NCBI GenBank assembly: GCA_965644295.1
Contig: CBFFRP010000349.1
Coordinates: 1-58,439, forward strand
DNA: 58,439 bases
DNA from: Paraphysomonas bandaiensis
Taxonomy: Eukaryota; Chrysophyceae
Reading direction: 5' to 3'
Shown here: one piece after another, positions 12,470 through 23,336 of the stretch
Position numbering within the stretch: the first letter of the stretch is position 1
How the letters are laid out: each line of letters opens with the position of its first letter
Position numbers and translations under genes: made by a program
Notes under the pieces: generated by a model
What the model saw: the letters and a program-made list of their open reading frames with translations, nothing else
What the model was told of the DNA's origin: nothing
Databases searched by the model: none

Positions 12470-12920
12470 ATACGTGCCTCGTTTTGTCCGAATACTATGT
12501 TGCAGTTGGCGTCTGTTGTCAACTGGCTGATAGAAATTAAAGTCTTTGACGCATCTGGGACTAACTTGCACTTTTTGATCAGTCCTAGCTTGCCGTAGCC
12601 CAACAATGCCTGCATCTTTGATCCTGATTTCGCAGTGTAGATGGTGGTTTGGTCATAAGTGAATTCGGAGAGTAGGCTCCTTGCTGCTGTAATTGATGTA
12701 GTGCAGCCCGTCTAGAATGCCTGTTCACTCATGATGACCAAACCACCATCTACATTGCAAAATCAGGATCCGAGATGCAGGCATTGGGCTATGGCAGGCT
12801 AGGGCTGATCAACAAGTGCAAGTTAGTCCCATATGCATCAAAAACACTAATTTCAATCAGCCATTTAACAGATGCCAACTGCAACATTGCATTCGAACAA
12901 AACAAAGTACGTATATACCG
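12470..12920. repeat. Inverted duplication of a copia protease segment
   Basis: The segment at about 12470-12650 recurs inverted at about 12731-12920 with roughly 80% identity and a spacer of about 80 bp. Both arms code the same peptide on opposite strands, LGYGKLGLIKKCKLVPDASK then LISISQL in the left arm (minus) and GYGRLGLINKCKLVPYASK then LISISHL in the right arm (plus). This is the copia protease-to-integrase region. Confidence 0.75.
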
Positions 12921-12970
12921 CGATGGAATTCTTGGTAGCGGATGGTAGTATCGATCTTCCGACCTTTGGG

Positions 12971-13282
12971 TTATGTGCCCAACACGCTTCCTCTGCGCCA
13001 ACCCGCTGCTACCTCGTTTAGGCCAATCACCGCGCTGGATAGAAGTGACCATAGGTAATTGTTGCCCTCCTCGAAATACTGCACATTTTCGTCGTAGGCG
13101 TTTTTCCTGTATAGGTAGTCTTCTGTTTTGTAAGGTATGTATACTATCTTGGGCTTACGAAAGAACCAGGCCCTACTTTTCTTCTGCCATTTTGAGAAGT
13201 TTTTAGCGTCGAAGGGTGGCATGGAATCCTTCCTCTTGTACGATGAATCGGAGTTATCGTAACTGTTAGTCTTAGAACTCAT
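12971..13282 (-). pseudogene. Copia gag N-terminal fragment
   Basis: A 103-codon frame beginning MSSKTNSYDNSDSSYKRK, followed by PPFDAKNFSKWQKKSRAWF. The F-D-A-x-N-F-x-x-W pattern is the usual start of copia gag. It stops soon after, at the edge of the inverted duplication. Confidence 0.6.
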
Positions 13283-13374
13283 CCGCTGTCAAAATAAGAT
13301 TTAATGCTAGTCTTGGTATTGAGTAGATGCACTTGGTATTTAGTGGATATAAAGATTGAATGATAAGGCCTAAT

Positions 13375-14987
13375 AGGGATAGGGAACAATATATTGCAAT
13401 ACTATTGTTAGATAGCGTTCCATCAATAGTATTGATGGATTTTTTAAACCGGTCCTACAATACAATTACAATATATTGCAATATATTGTCAATGTATTGC
13501 AATATATTAGTATGACTAATCAGTAGGTAACAGGGGTAGGAAACAATATATTGAATTGCAATACATTGTACAATATATTGCAATATATTGTAAAATATAT
13601 TGATTGGTCGACCGGCCAAAAATCCCATCAATATTGTTTCTGTTAAAGTAGCTCACAATATATTGCAATATATTGCAATCAATATTATGATAGTCATATA
13701 AGAGAAGATTCTCAACTGTAGGGTGCAAAATGGATATAAATAACCGAGAAATTGATTACAGCATTACAGAGGATGATGAAGCTGATGTTGAATGTTGAAT
13801 AAAAATCTTCAGTCATCTCAAAAAATTTAGAAACGTACAGGTCCACGAGTCGTTAACGGTTACCAGGCCCTGGTATGTACTTCCAATACATGGGAACGTC
13901 TGTTCAGCGCAGCTAAAAATATTATTATATCAGTGTTGCGCAATAGTATCCATCCTACTTAATATGCTGTTGTTTCTGAAAGCTATTCGACAGTTGTGGC
14001 CGGATACTAGCATATTTCGATTAAAACTGTGGATGAATATGGTGATGTTGACTTCACCAATGATGGCTCAGAGGATGAGGAAGAGGCGGATTTTTATTAG
14101 CTATAAGCAGTAGTTGGTTTCGTTGTCATGTGATCTTAATGACTAACACTAAAAGTGGAGTCTACGGATATGTTTACTTACTGATTAGTCATACTAATAT
14201 ATTGCAATACATTGACAATAAATTGCAATATATTGTAATTGTATTGTTGGGCCTGTTTAAAATCTCCATCAATAGTATTGATGGAGCGCTCTCTAACAAT
14301 AGTATTGCAATATATTGTTTCCTAGCCCTGGTAGGTAAACACATCCGTAGATTTCATTTTTAGTATTAGTCATTAAGATCACATGACAACCAAACCAACT
14401 GCTGCTTATAGCTACTAAAAATCCACCTCGTCCTCATCCTCTGAGCCATCATCGGTGAGGTCAACATCACCATATTCATCCACAGAATTAATTGAAATAT
14501 GCTAGTATCCGGCCATAACTGTCGAATAGCTTTCAGAAACAACAGCATATTAAGTAGGATGAATACTTTTGCGCAACAATGATATAATATGTTATATGTT
14601 TAGATGTGCGGAACAGACGTTCCCATGTATTGGAAGTACATACCAGGTCCAGGCAACCGTTAATGACTCGTGGATCTGTACGTTTCTTAATTTTTTGAGC
14701 TGACTGAAGATTTTTAGTCGCATAGTCAACATCAGCTTCATTGTCCTTTGTAATGTTGTAATTAATTTCTCGGTTATTTATATCCATTTTGCACCCCACA
14801 GTTGAGAATCTTCTCTTATATGACTATCATAATATTGATTGCAATATATTGCAATAGTATTGTGAGCTCTTTTAACAGAAACACTATTGATGGAATATTT
14901 GACCAGTCCACCAATCAATATATTTTACAATATATTGCAATATATTGAACAATGTATTGCAATACAATATATTGTTCCCTATCCCTG
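13375..14987 (-). mobile_element. Outer hAT-like element in copia LTR (TSD GGCCTAAT)
   Basis: The left end AGGGATAGGGAACAATATAT matches the right end read backwards (CAGGGATAGGGAACAATATA), with the first C missing on the left. The 8-bp duplication GGCCTAAT sits at 13367-13374 and 14988-14995. CAGGG-type ends with 8-bp duplications are typical of hAT. Taking out the inner element leaves about 805 bp. The minus strand carries a stretch with CTSNTWERLF, like the VERLFS motif of the hAT dimerisation domain. No full transposase, so it is non-autonomous. Confidence 0.85.
13531..14330 (+). mobile_element. Inner hAT-like element inserted in its own family (TSD GTAGGTAA)
   Basis: An 800-bp element with ends CAGGGGTAGGAAACAATATA and (reverse) CAGGGCTAGGAAACAATATA. 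It is flanked by a perfect 8-bp duplication GTAGGTAA at 13523-13530 and 14331-14338. It is the same family as the host element but inserted in the opposite direction, so the whole locus folds into a large imperfect palindrome. Its plus strand carries CTSNTWERLFSAAK followed by frame breaks. Confidence 0.87.
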
Positions 14988-15213
14988 GGCCTAATAGTAC
15001 AATAGCAAGACACGTTTGAGCAGAGCGTTAGCAGTGCGTTAGCACCACACACATGTGCGTATCTTTAAAGACACACACATACAATAGAATGGGTAGGTAG
15101 CATTCACTGCATGACTTTAAAATCCGTGTAAACTAGTATAGCCACAGTGTTAAATTAGATATTAGATAGGGTGTATATATATTAAAGGCGTAAATAATGT
15201 AGAAAATATTGCC

Positions 15214-17077
15214 TCAAGAGCTTCTACTCCTTGAGTGCGACACGATAAGCTTATGTTGGTCATTCGGATCATCAATATTCTCTACACTATAACCATTACA
15301 AGAAGCTATTGCATCCAATGCATTTGCAACCGTTGACATCTGGATATAAACTTGTTATGACGTTCATATGGTTAAATAAGCTGACTAACCTTGAGAAAGG
15401 CATATCCCCTGGATGGTATAATATTGATGATCTCCATATCGTACTCTCCGAATATATCCCAAAGTAGTTCCTCTAGATCTTCTGCGGTGTCTGACTTCGG
15501 TAAACCACCCACAAACAGCGACCTCGCTTGGTCTTCATCAATAGTGCTGCAACACAATAGTAACACCATCAGTAGCAAAAGCGAAAAAGGTAGCAGCATA
15601 CCTGTCCTTAGCTGCGGCAGTAAATCCGATGAAGTCAACGGTTGTCTTGGGGTCTCTTCGTCCCCACCAGACTTTGTGGAAAATTACGGACTCAGGTGTA
15701 CCTTTGTCATCAGCTAGACCTAATTGTAGCGCCAATCGTCTGTGTTCTGACATATCTCGGTCCCGTCTGTGGGCAAAGAAAGTCAAGAACATACCATTCA
15801 CAGATGTATAAAATCCATCGGCACGGATCTGCACCAAGAATACAAAGTTACGTTTGTTTTAGACCTAAAACGGAGTGGGTACCTGAATGACTAGGGTAAA
15901 TGTTCCAGTTGGAAGCACATTGAAAGCAGCAAAAGACCTCCTGTCGATGAGTCCCCATAATCCGCGGCTCATGTCGTTCTGCAAAATCTCTCGGCGGCGG
16001 GACTCATACCGCGGGTTGAAATGGAAGTACACCTCCGACCATTGGCCCGGCAGCAAGTGAGAGCACAGCTCGTTATCATTGTCCCCACTTCCAGTACGAT
16101 TCAACATTTCTTCTGGCCCTATATTAATAGACCAACGTCTAGATGAGGACGGAACAGTTATCTTGAACGCAAGTGTTTGATTTTTAAGTACACTGAAGTC
16201 ATCCAATAAAAATTCCTTCGCTGTCCCACCCGATGAGTGGACCTTCTGTGGATTCCAATCTTCCGTCAGCAAGAGACCCATGGACGGAAACATATCTCCG
16301 TCCAGCTCATCCGTTGCCACTTCCTTGTAACTCTCCTTCTGTGTTATATTATACCGTGCACGCGACGCTACCTTTGTCGGAACTATATTACTACTGGAAT
16401 CAGCATTATTAACAGTCGTATCTTCAGATCTGACAACACGGGAGTCAGCTTTCTTGTTATTTCCGTGTTCTTCCAAACGGCGGCGTTTGATTTTCGAAAT
16501 GTCGTCTTCTGGAGGGGAATCGACTTTACGCTGAATCGAAGTGGCACTAGAATTCTCTGGGGCTGTACTCGCAGGTTCCACTTTTCTCTGCATGGCAACA
16601 TTTATAAGAGCCAAGTGGATCACAAGGAGCAAACCTGAGCCACGTTTGGCGCATCGACAGGTTCCCGCAATCTACTGGACTCCTATATAATATCACACAA
16701 CATAAATACTATACATCCTCGATGCTATATACATATAATGCATACTCCAGCGTACACACATATACCTATACACATACATACACGCATATACACACAGTGC
16801 TATGAGTGGTACCTCTATTACATAATTAACAGACTGTGCGAGATGTTTCTGTTGTCTGATCTGCGCCTGTCTCGCCTCATGTTTCTCTCTGGATCTATTA
16901 TCAAAGAACTCCACCAGCTTAACCTCAGCCTACACACACACCACGTGACTACACACACATACAGACATATATACATATACATATAGAGTATGATAAATAC
17001 ATAAGATAAGTAAGAAGCAGTCGCACACACACCTCAGTCAGCTGCCTTCCATTGTGGTTTGATAGTGATAAACTCAT
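15214..17077 (-). CDS. Galectin-like domain plus RRM fusion protein
   Basis: Joined exons start at ATG 17077-17075 and end at TGA 15216-15214, about 460 residues. Order: a charged helix (EFFDNRSREKHEARQAQ), a disordered region with a basic KIKRRR cluster like a nuclear signal, then a galectin-type domain (about residues 190-340) with VYFHFNPRY, EILQND, GLWGLIDRR, TGTFTLVIQIRADGFYTSVNG and FFAHR. A C-terminal RRM follows, with LFVGGL (RNP2) and RGYAFLK (RNP1), then an SRSRS tail. Of the classic galectin sugar contacts, H-x-N-x-R, N, W and R are present, but the Glu of WGxExR is Ile. Introns are short, including one in the galectin domain after LVIQ. Start and junctions restore a continuous frame. 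I infer a nuclear RNA-binding role. The galectin call rests on motifs, not a search. Confidence 0.78.
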
Positions 17078-17140
17078 AGCTTAAGAGGCAAGATGGGGCA
17101 TCTGCTCTCAACATCTTTACTATAACACCATAACACCCAT

Positions 17141-18270
17141 ACACATACATACATACATACATACATACATACATACATACATACATACATACATACATAC
17201 ATACATACATACATACATACATACATACATACATACATACATACATACATACATACATACATACATACATACATACATACATACATACATACATACATAC
17301 ATACATACATACATACATACATACATACATACATACATACATACATACATACATACATACATACATACATACATACATACATACATACATACATACATAC
17401 ATACATACATACATACATACATACATACATACATACATACATACATACATACATACATACATACATACATACATACATACATACATACATACAGATGTAC
17501 ATACATACATACATACATACATACATACATACATACATACATACATACATACATACATACATACATACATACATACATACATACATACATACATACATAC
17601 ATACGTACATACATACATACATACATACATACATACATACATACATACATACATACATACATACATACATACATACATACATACATACATACATACATAC
17701 ATACATACATACATACATACATACATACATACATACAGATGTACATACATACATACATACATACATACATACATACATACATACATACATACATACATAC
17801 ATACATACATACATACATACATACATACATACATACATACATACATACATACATACATACATACATACATACATACATACATACATACATACATACATAC
17901 ATACATACATACATACATACATACATACATACATACATACATACATACATACATACATACATACATACATACAGATGTACATACATACATACATACATAC
18001 ATACATACATACATACATACATACATACAGATGTACATACATACATACATACATACATACATACATACATACATACATACATACATACATACATACATAC
18101 ATACATACATACATACATACATACATACATACATACATACATACATACATACATACATACATACATACATACATACATACATACATACATACATACATAC
18201 ATACATACATACATACATACATACATACATACATACATACATACATACATACATACATACATACATACAT
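17141..18270. repeat. (ACAT)n tetranucleotide array 1, about 1.13 kb
   Basis: Almost pure ACAT repeats. Rare interruptions are GATGT variants near 17493, 17737, 17973 and 18029 and one ACGT near 17604. It starts 65 bp upstream of the galectin-RRM start codon. Because a 4-nt unit cycles through all frames without stops, it gives long spurious open frames coding Tyr/Val/Cys/Met or Ile/His/Thr/Tyr repeats. Confidence 0.98.
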
Positions 18271-18337
18271 CTGAGCGATGTCTGACGTAGTGTACTCTGT
18301 ACATATGGTGTACAATGCAGATTGCTGCTTGTGCCTT

Positions 18338-18772
18338 TCAGATGCAGTAGAACACTTCAATAACGATGATCGTGATGCCTAGGAAGGCTAGGGCAACAAT
18401 GAGTAAAGTTGAATTGGAGCAAGGGAGGGCTCTAATCCCTGAAGTGCGAAGGCAGTTTAGTGCAGATTTATTTTCGGCAGAGTTTCCACTGGGCGTACGT
18501 GTGGATGAATAGGGTTTAGAATTATCATCAGCTCCTGAACCTCTTCCTCTGATGATGACTCTGAACCCTCTTCGTTCAGACCTATGTCCAGCTCTTGAGC
18601 ATTTAGGTGTAGTAACACTACAATACATACATACAAACATGCATACGTACATTATATATCCTTTGGTTTTTGTTTTAAATATATCCGTATGTCTATGGAA
18701 TTGGTCTACTCGTCTACTCTGATACCTGTCGTCTAATGGGAAGTTTTGAGAGGGCTGCTGAGTCATGAGCAT
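18338..18772 (-). CDS. Possible small tail-anchored membrane protein, exons unresolved
   Basis: The frame ends with a hydrophobic run, LLIVALAFLGITIIVIEV, five residues from the stop at 18338-18340, as in tail-anchored proteins. The first in-frame ATG is at 18772. A 33-nt intron (GTACGT...TTGTAG, about 18620) could remove a low-complexity ACAT-like piece. A different frame upstream (18724-18840; DFDNIPYKDSCDKPCK) ends at a good AG/GTATCA donor, so the real N-terminus may differ. I recognise no family. Confidence 0.35.
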   Translation of the reverse strand: MLMTQQPSQNFPLDDRYQSRRVDQFHRHTDIFKTKTKGYIMYVCMFVCMYCSVTTPKCSRAGHRSERRGFRVIIRGRGSGADDNSKPYSSTRTPSGNSAENKSALNCLRTSGIRALPCSNSTLLIVALAFLGITIIVIEVFYCI

Positions 18773-18838
18773 GCGTATAGTGGTCTGCTTTGCAGGGTTT
18801 GTCACATGAATCCTTATATGGAATATTGTCGAAGTCAA

Positions 18839-19313
18839 GTTCTTTGATTTTCAGTCCCAGTATATAGTATATGTATTGGGTCGAAAAAGAGTGGTATTTA
18901 GTATAAGTATAGTGTAGTTAATATCCATGCTTGAGGCCGAATACACTTATTAAATCTAGCACCTCGTGCTCTGAACGCGAGATGTTAAGTGTTAGTAAGT
19001 AACTGCAGCAACCAGCCATAAATAACTATTATTGCGAAGTAAAATTTATAGGGGGTGTACTAAATAGTAGTCTCGCATAAAAGGTAAAATGCAGCACCAA
19101 CTGATAGAATGGGATACTAGATATCATTAGCACTCAATTATTATAGCCGCACTTACATTTCAACTTAGGCAGCAATAAACAACACATTTTGGCAAGTGTA
19201 GCACCACGTAAGCTCATAATTTCAGCCATACAATATGCTCTCACGGCATAGCAGCATTAAATAACTTGCCGACACACACACTACACACCGCGCAATATTC
19301 ATGAAGTGTTAGG
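18839..19313. other. Intergenic spacer
   Basis: AT-rich, no supported gene. It lies downstream of CDC50 and upstream of the candidate tail-anchored gene on the same strand. Confidence 0.4.
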
Positions 19314-20786
19314 TTATGTGCTCCATCCTAGATACCGGGTGTCTCCAAGTTGCCTAGGAGATACGACCTGCTTCACTGCAAAGAGAACCCCCAAGAAAAG
19401 ACTGATGCTTCCCACAACAATGTATGATATTCCTAGGAACGAATTCTTACCGCCGAACTCGCCGAGATTGCTTATGACGATAGCCTTTGAGCCATCAAAG
19501 CTATTTACTTCAAAATTCAGGGAGATATGGAATGTAAGTGTGTCGCCTTTGTTAAGATCTTTGTCAATTTTTCCGTAGAGTTTTCTGAAAGTTGGAAGTC
19601 CAGCGGTACGCATCCACACTATAAAGTGCTCATTTTCTACCCCCTCAATGGGACTGACAACCATAGGGTAGGACTCATGTAGGTATTGAACCTTGTCGTC
19701 ATCGGGGTACCAGTAAAACCATGTAGAACCATCCGAATCCACATACACCTTACAATCTGTAAAACCACACCATCAACCGCATACATTACTTTCAGAAGAG
19801 GCGTACCGGCATATTTCTCGCTGCCCATTACCTCCACGCATGATGCGGACGCATTCGAGTGCTGCACCTTCTTGAAGCCGTCCACATTATTGAACTTTAC
19901 CTTTCTGTCTGAAAGCCACGAGATTCCTTTTTCGTCCATGGAGTATCCGCTAGAGTTATCCAGAGATATCACATCTATATTTGTATAAATGATTCTACGA
20001 TAAACAGGTCGAAAACAATTTACCATTAAAAAGAGAGTTGGCAATGAGACCACAGGGATTTAAAAGAAGAGAGTGGTTCTTGTAAAGTGGGTCACAATCT
20101 GAGCTGACGTCGCTTTTATCCAGGTTCTGGATAGTCTTCGTGAGAACAATTATAATAGCAAAATAGTATACATACCTCCCCTTCGAGCTGAGCAGCACTT
20201 CGACTCTTCACATATCTACGATGATTTTGGTAAAAATTTTCCAACTCGTAATAAACATAAACGGGGCCTTCTACATCTTCACCGATGTTAAACGTGATCT
20301 ACCAAATACATCAGATCGTCACTACTAGTCAAGATAGCTATAACCTACCGAACATTCTGCCCCTTCATTCGTATTCTTAATTTTACATCCATCGACATCT
20401 GTGTCATCGCCGTCATACACTATAGTCTTCTCGTAAATCTGGTAACAAGGAAGACAAGTTAAATCATTATATGATATCATATGAAAAGGTATGGTATCGT
20501 TATATATATTGTATTGTGTCACCATATTAAATTATATTATATATTAACATGATCAGCAGCCCACCTCTTTGGATGAATCCAGAAGAGTCACACCAACAGG
20601 AACAAAAATCACACCAATTATAAGAAACATTATTATAACTTTAATTGGTGTAAGTATTGGTTGCCAGGCTGCCATTCTCTGTTGCTTGAAGGGCGTGTCT
20701 GTATGTATAGTAAGATAATAGAGAGATATTAGCACACGTATATGATCACCATCTGGACGCCGTGATTTCTCCGCCTTATCAGCCAT
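19314..20786 (-). CDS. CDC50: CDC50/LEM3 family P4-ATPase flippase subunit
   Basis: Spliced gene from ATG 20786-20784 to TAA 19316-19314. The family forms the beta subunit needed for ER exit and activity of P4-ATPase lipid flippases. Visible family landmarks: a first membrane segment after FKQQRMAAWQPILTP, then TPIKVIIMFLIIGVIFVPVG; the ectodomain with YYELENFYQNHRRYVKSR; CGLIANSLFN; HFIVWMRTAGLPTFRKLYG; NSFLGISYIVVG leading into the second membrane segment; and a short cytosolic tail. Several Cys fit the conserved ectodomain disulfides. At least five introns of about 45-120 nt have clear GT...AG ends; the first (48 nt) restores RRPD/DTPFKQQRM. It starts about 130 bp from the second ACAT array. 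Confidence 0.93.
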
Positions 20787-20913
20787 GAGTTAAAACACTT
20801 GGAACAAACTCTGTACTGATCGTAATACTGTTTCCAAAGTGTAGTGGTGCGGATATGAGCTTAACTATGCATGTTTATCCTCCAATTGTATCCCATGACA
20901 CTCCTCCACATAT

Positions 20914-22283
20914 GCATACATACATACATACATACATACATACATACATACATACATACATACATACATACATACATACATACATACATACATACATACA
21001 TACATACATACATACATACATACATACATACATACATACATACATACATACATACATACATACATACATACATACATACATACATACATACATACATACA
21101 TACATACATACATACATACATACATACATACATACATACATACATACATACATACATACATACATACATACATACATACACACATACATACATACATACA
21201 TACATACATACATACATACATACATACATACATACATACATACATACATACATACATACATACATACATACATACATACATACATACATACATACATACA
21301 TACATACATACATACATACATACATACATACATACATACATACATACATACATACATACATACATACATACATACATACATACATACATACATACATACA
21401 TACATACATACATACATACATACATACATACATACATACATACATACATACATACATACATACATACATACATACATACATACATACATACATACATACA
21501 TACATACATACATACATACATACATACATACATACATACATACATACATACATACATACATACATACATACATACACACATACATACATACATACATACA
21601 CACATACATACATACATACATACATACATACATACATACATACATACATACATACATACATACATACATACATACATACATACATACATACATACATACA
21701 TACATACATACATACATACATACATACATACATACATACATACATACATACATACATACATACATACATACATACATACATACATACATACATACATACA
21801 TACATACATACATACATACATACATACATACATACATACATACATACATACATACATACATACATACATACATACATACATACATACATACATACATACA
21901 TACATACATACATACATACATACATACATACATACATACATACATACATACATACATACATACATACATACATACATACATACATACATACATACATACA
22001 TACATACATACATACATGCATACATACATACATACATACATACATACATACATACATACATACATACATACATACATACATACATACATACATACATACA
22101 TACATACATACATACATACATACATACATGCATACATACATACATACATACATACATACATACATACATACATACATACATACATACATACATACATACA
22201 TACATACATACATACATACATACATACATACATACATACATACATACATACATACATACATACATACATACATACATACATAC
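20914..22283. repeat. (ACAT)n tetranucleotide array 2, about 1.37 kb
   Basis: Near-pure CATA/ACAT repeats. Isolated CACA variants occur near 21180, 21575 and 21601 and GCAT variants near 22018 and 22130. It fills most of the 1.66-kb space between the divergent CDC50 and RP9 starts, so any shared promoter contains or abuts the array. Confidence 0.98.
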
Positions 22284-22443
22284 TGCTGTATGTAACAATA
22301 CAGGCTGCTGTATTCTGTACTCCATGAACTCTTGACTGCAGTGCATATGTACATAGTCCGTGATATCTCTGTGCAGATACAACTATCACCATCACAACAT
22401 ATCTCACCCCAGTGACCAACATATTTCCACGGAAGTGTTAGTC

Positions 22444-23017
22444 ATGAACCCTCCAGATGATTTCGAGAAGTGAGTGTGTGTAGGCAATGTATACGTATAT
22501 ATACGTTTAGATCATAGTGTATATATATAACATCGCTATACAGAGAGGGCAAAGGAGATAAACAGGACTCAGATGACGAGAAAGAAAAGAAACGCAAGGC
22601 ACGGCCTGAAGATGTTATTCCTGATTTGCCGGAGAACAAAGCTGCACGAGAGTTCTTGAAGAAGGCCCCAACTAAAGGCCTTTGGTTGCCAATGGGAGTA
22701 GAGGTCAAGGTCATGCAATGCTTCCGATGTAAAGCCTATGGTCATCGGTCAGGGGACAAGGAGTGCCCACTTTACGAGCAAGGAAATGTTGTTCTTGATG
22801 CACAGCGGCAGGTTGAGTGGTTTTTATTATACTATGCAAGTTTTAATGCTTTCGGTTCATGCAGGCTCGTGAAGACCCCATGTCGTCATTTGTGGCTAAG
22901 AAATCCGAAACGAAACGAGAGCAGTTGGAAAGAGTTGGACATCTCAAACGGATTATGAGTGAAATAAAAACAATGGAAAAGCAACGTAAAAAGGCTAGAA
23001 AGGAGAAACGCCGTTGA
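22444..23017 (+). CDS. RP9: RP9 (PAP-1)-like zinc-knuckle splicing protein
   Basis: Three exons: ATG 22444 to about 22469, about 22544-22812, and about 22865 to TGA 23017. The product is about 150 residues. The core FLKKAPTKGLWLPMGVEVKV followed by MQCFRCKAYGHRSGDKECPL is the RP9/PAP-1 signature, a C-x2-C-x4-H-type knuckle. The C-terminus is Lys/Arg-rich (KQRKKARKEKRR). RP9 is known as a nuclear protein linked to pre-mRNA splicing and PIM1 kinase in mammals; a similar role is inferred here. Both introns have GT...AG ends (GTGAGT and GTTGAG donors) and restore the conserved frame. Confidence 0.93.
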
Positions 23018-23336
23018 TAGCTCCAACAGTAATGCAGTGATGTATATATCATTTTTGTGCACATCTATCTATTTTTTTAATTAAATTTCTTTCCACAATA
23101 GTATGCTTTTTATGAATAGCTGCTTCGTTATTCTATAATGCTGCGTCGTGGTATCTTCCAGAAGAGGTTTACACTTTTACACTATAATACGACCGGAATT
23201 CTTTTCAGTTTTTCAGGAAGAAATAATTATTATATTTTTAGTTTTTCATTTTACACAGCCAACAAAACATTTTACAGCTGATAATAAAATATAATAGAGG
23301 GGGCACATAATGCATATCATTTATATCAGGGCCTGG
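23018..23336. other. RP9 3' flank up to hAT element
   Basis: No gene seen. It ends with the left 8-bp target duplication ATTTATAT (23329-23336). Confidence 0.4.

Larger units (their letters stand above)
10509..15063 (-). mobile_element. Degenerate Ty1/copia LTR retrotransposon remnant with nested insertions
   Basis: Read right to left on the minus strand, the remains are in copia order: a gag-like ORF (13282-12971), a protease-region piece (12470-12920), integrase (12110-11306) and the RNase H tail (about 11250-10909). The reverse transcriptase is missing. LTR pieces flank it: 10509-10657 matches 13295-13374 plus 14988-15058, the two halves of the right copy being split by a hAT-like insertion. 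Many stops and frameshifts show it is dead. The LTR ends are not fully defined; the right copy loses homology after the shared TGTGCGTATCTT string. Confidence 0.8.

Noticed and set aside
13845-13875. GGTTACCAGGCCCTGG in the inner hAT resembles the end of the other hAT family
   Set aside because: It falls in a coding stretch whose sister copy differs there and has no duplication or second end; taken as chance.
13375-14987. CRISPR-like or regulatory reading of the many CAATATATTG repeats
   Set aside because: They are subterminal repeats of the hAT-like element, irregularly spaced.
17034-18360. Open frames of 180-430 codons coding MYVC or HTYI repeats
   Set aside because: They are an arithmetic result of a stop-free 4-nt repeat read in all frames on both strands; no codon bias, start context or splice structure supports them.
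20855-22422. Open frames of about 500 codons across ACAT array 2
   Set aside because: Same artefact as in array 1.
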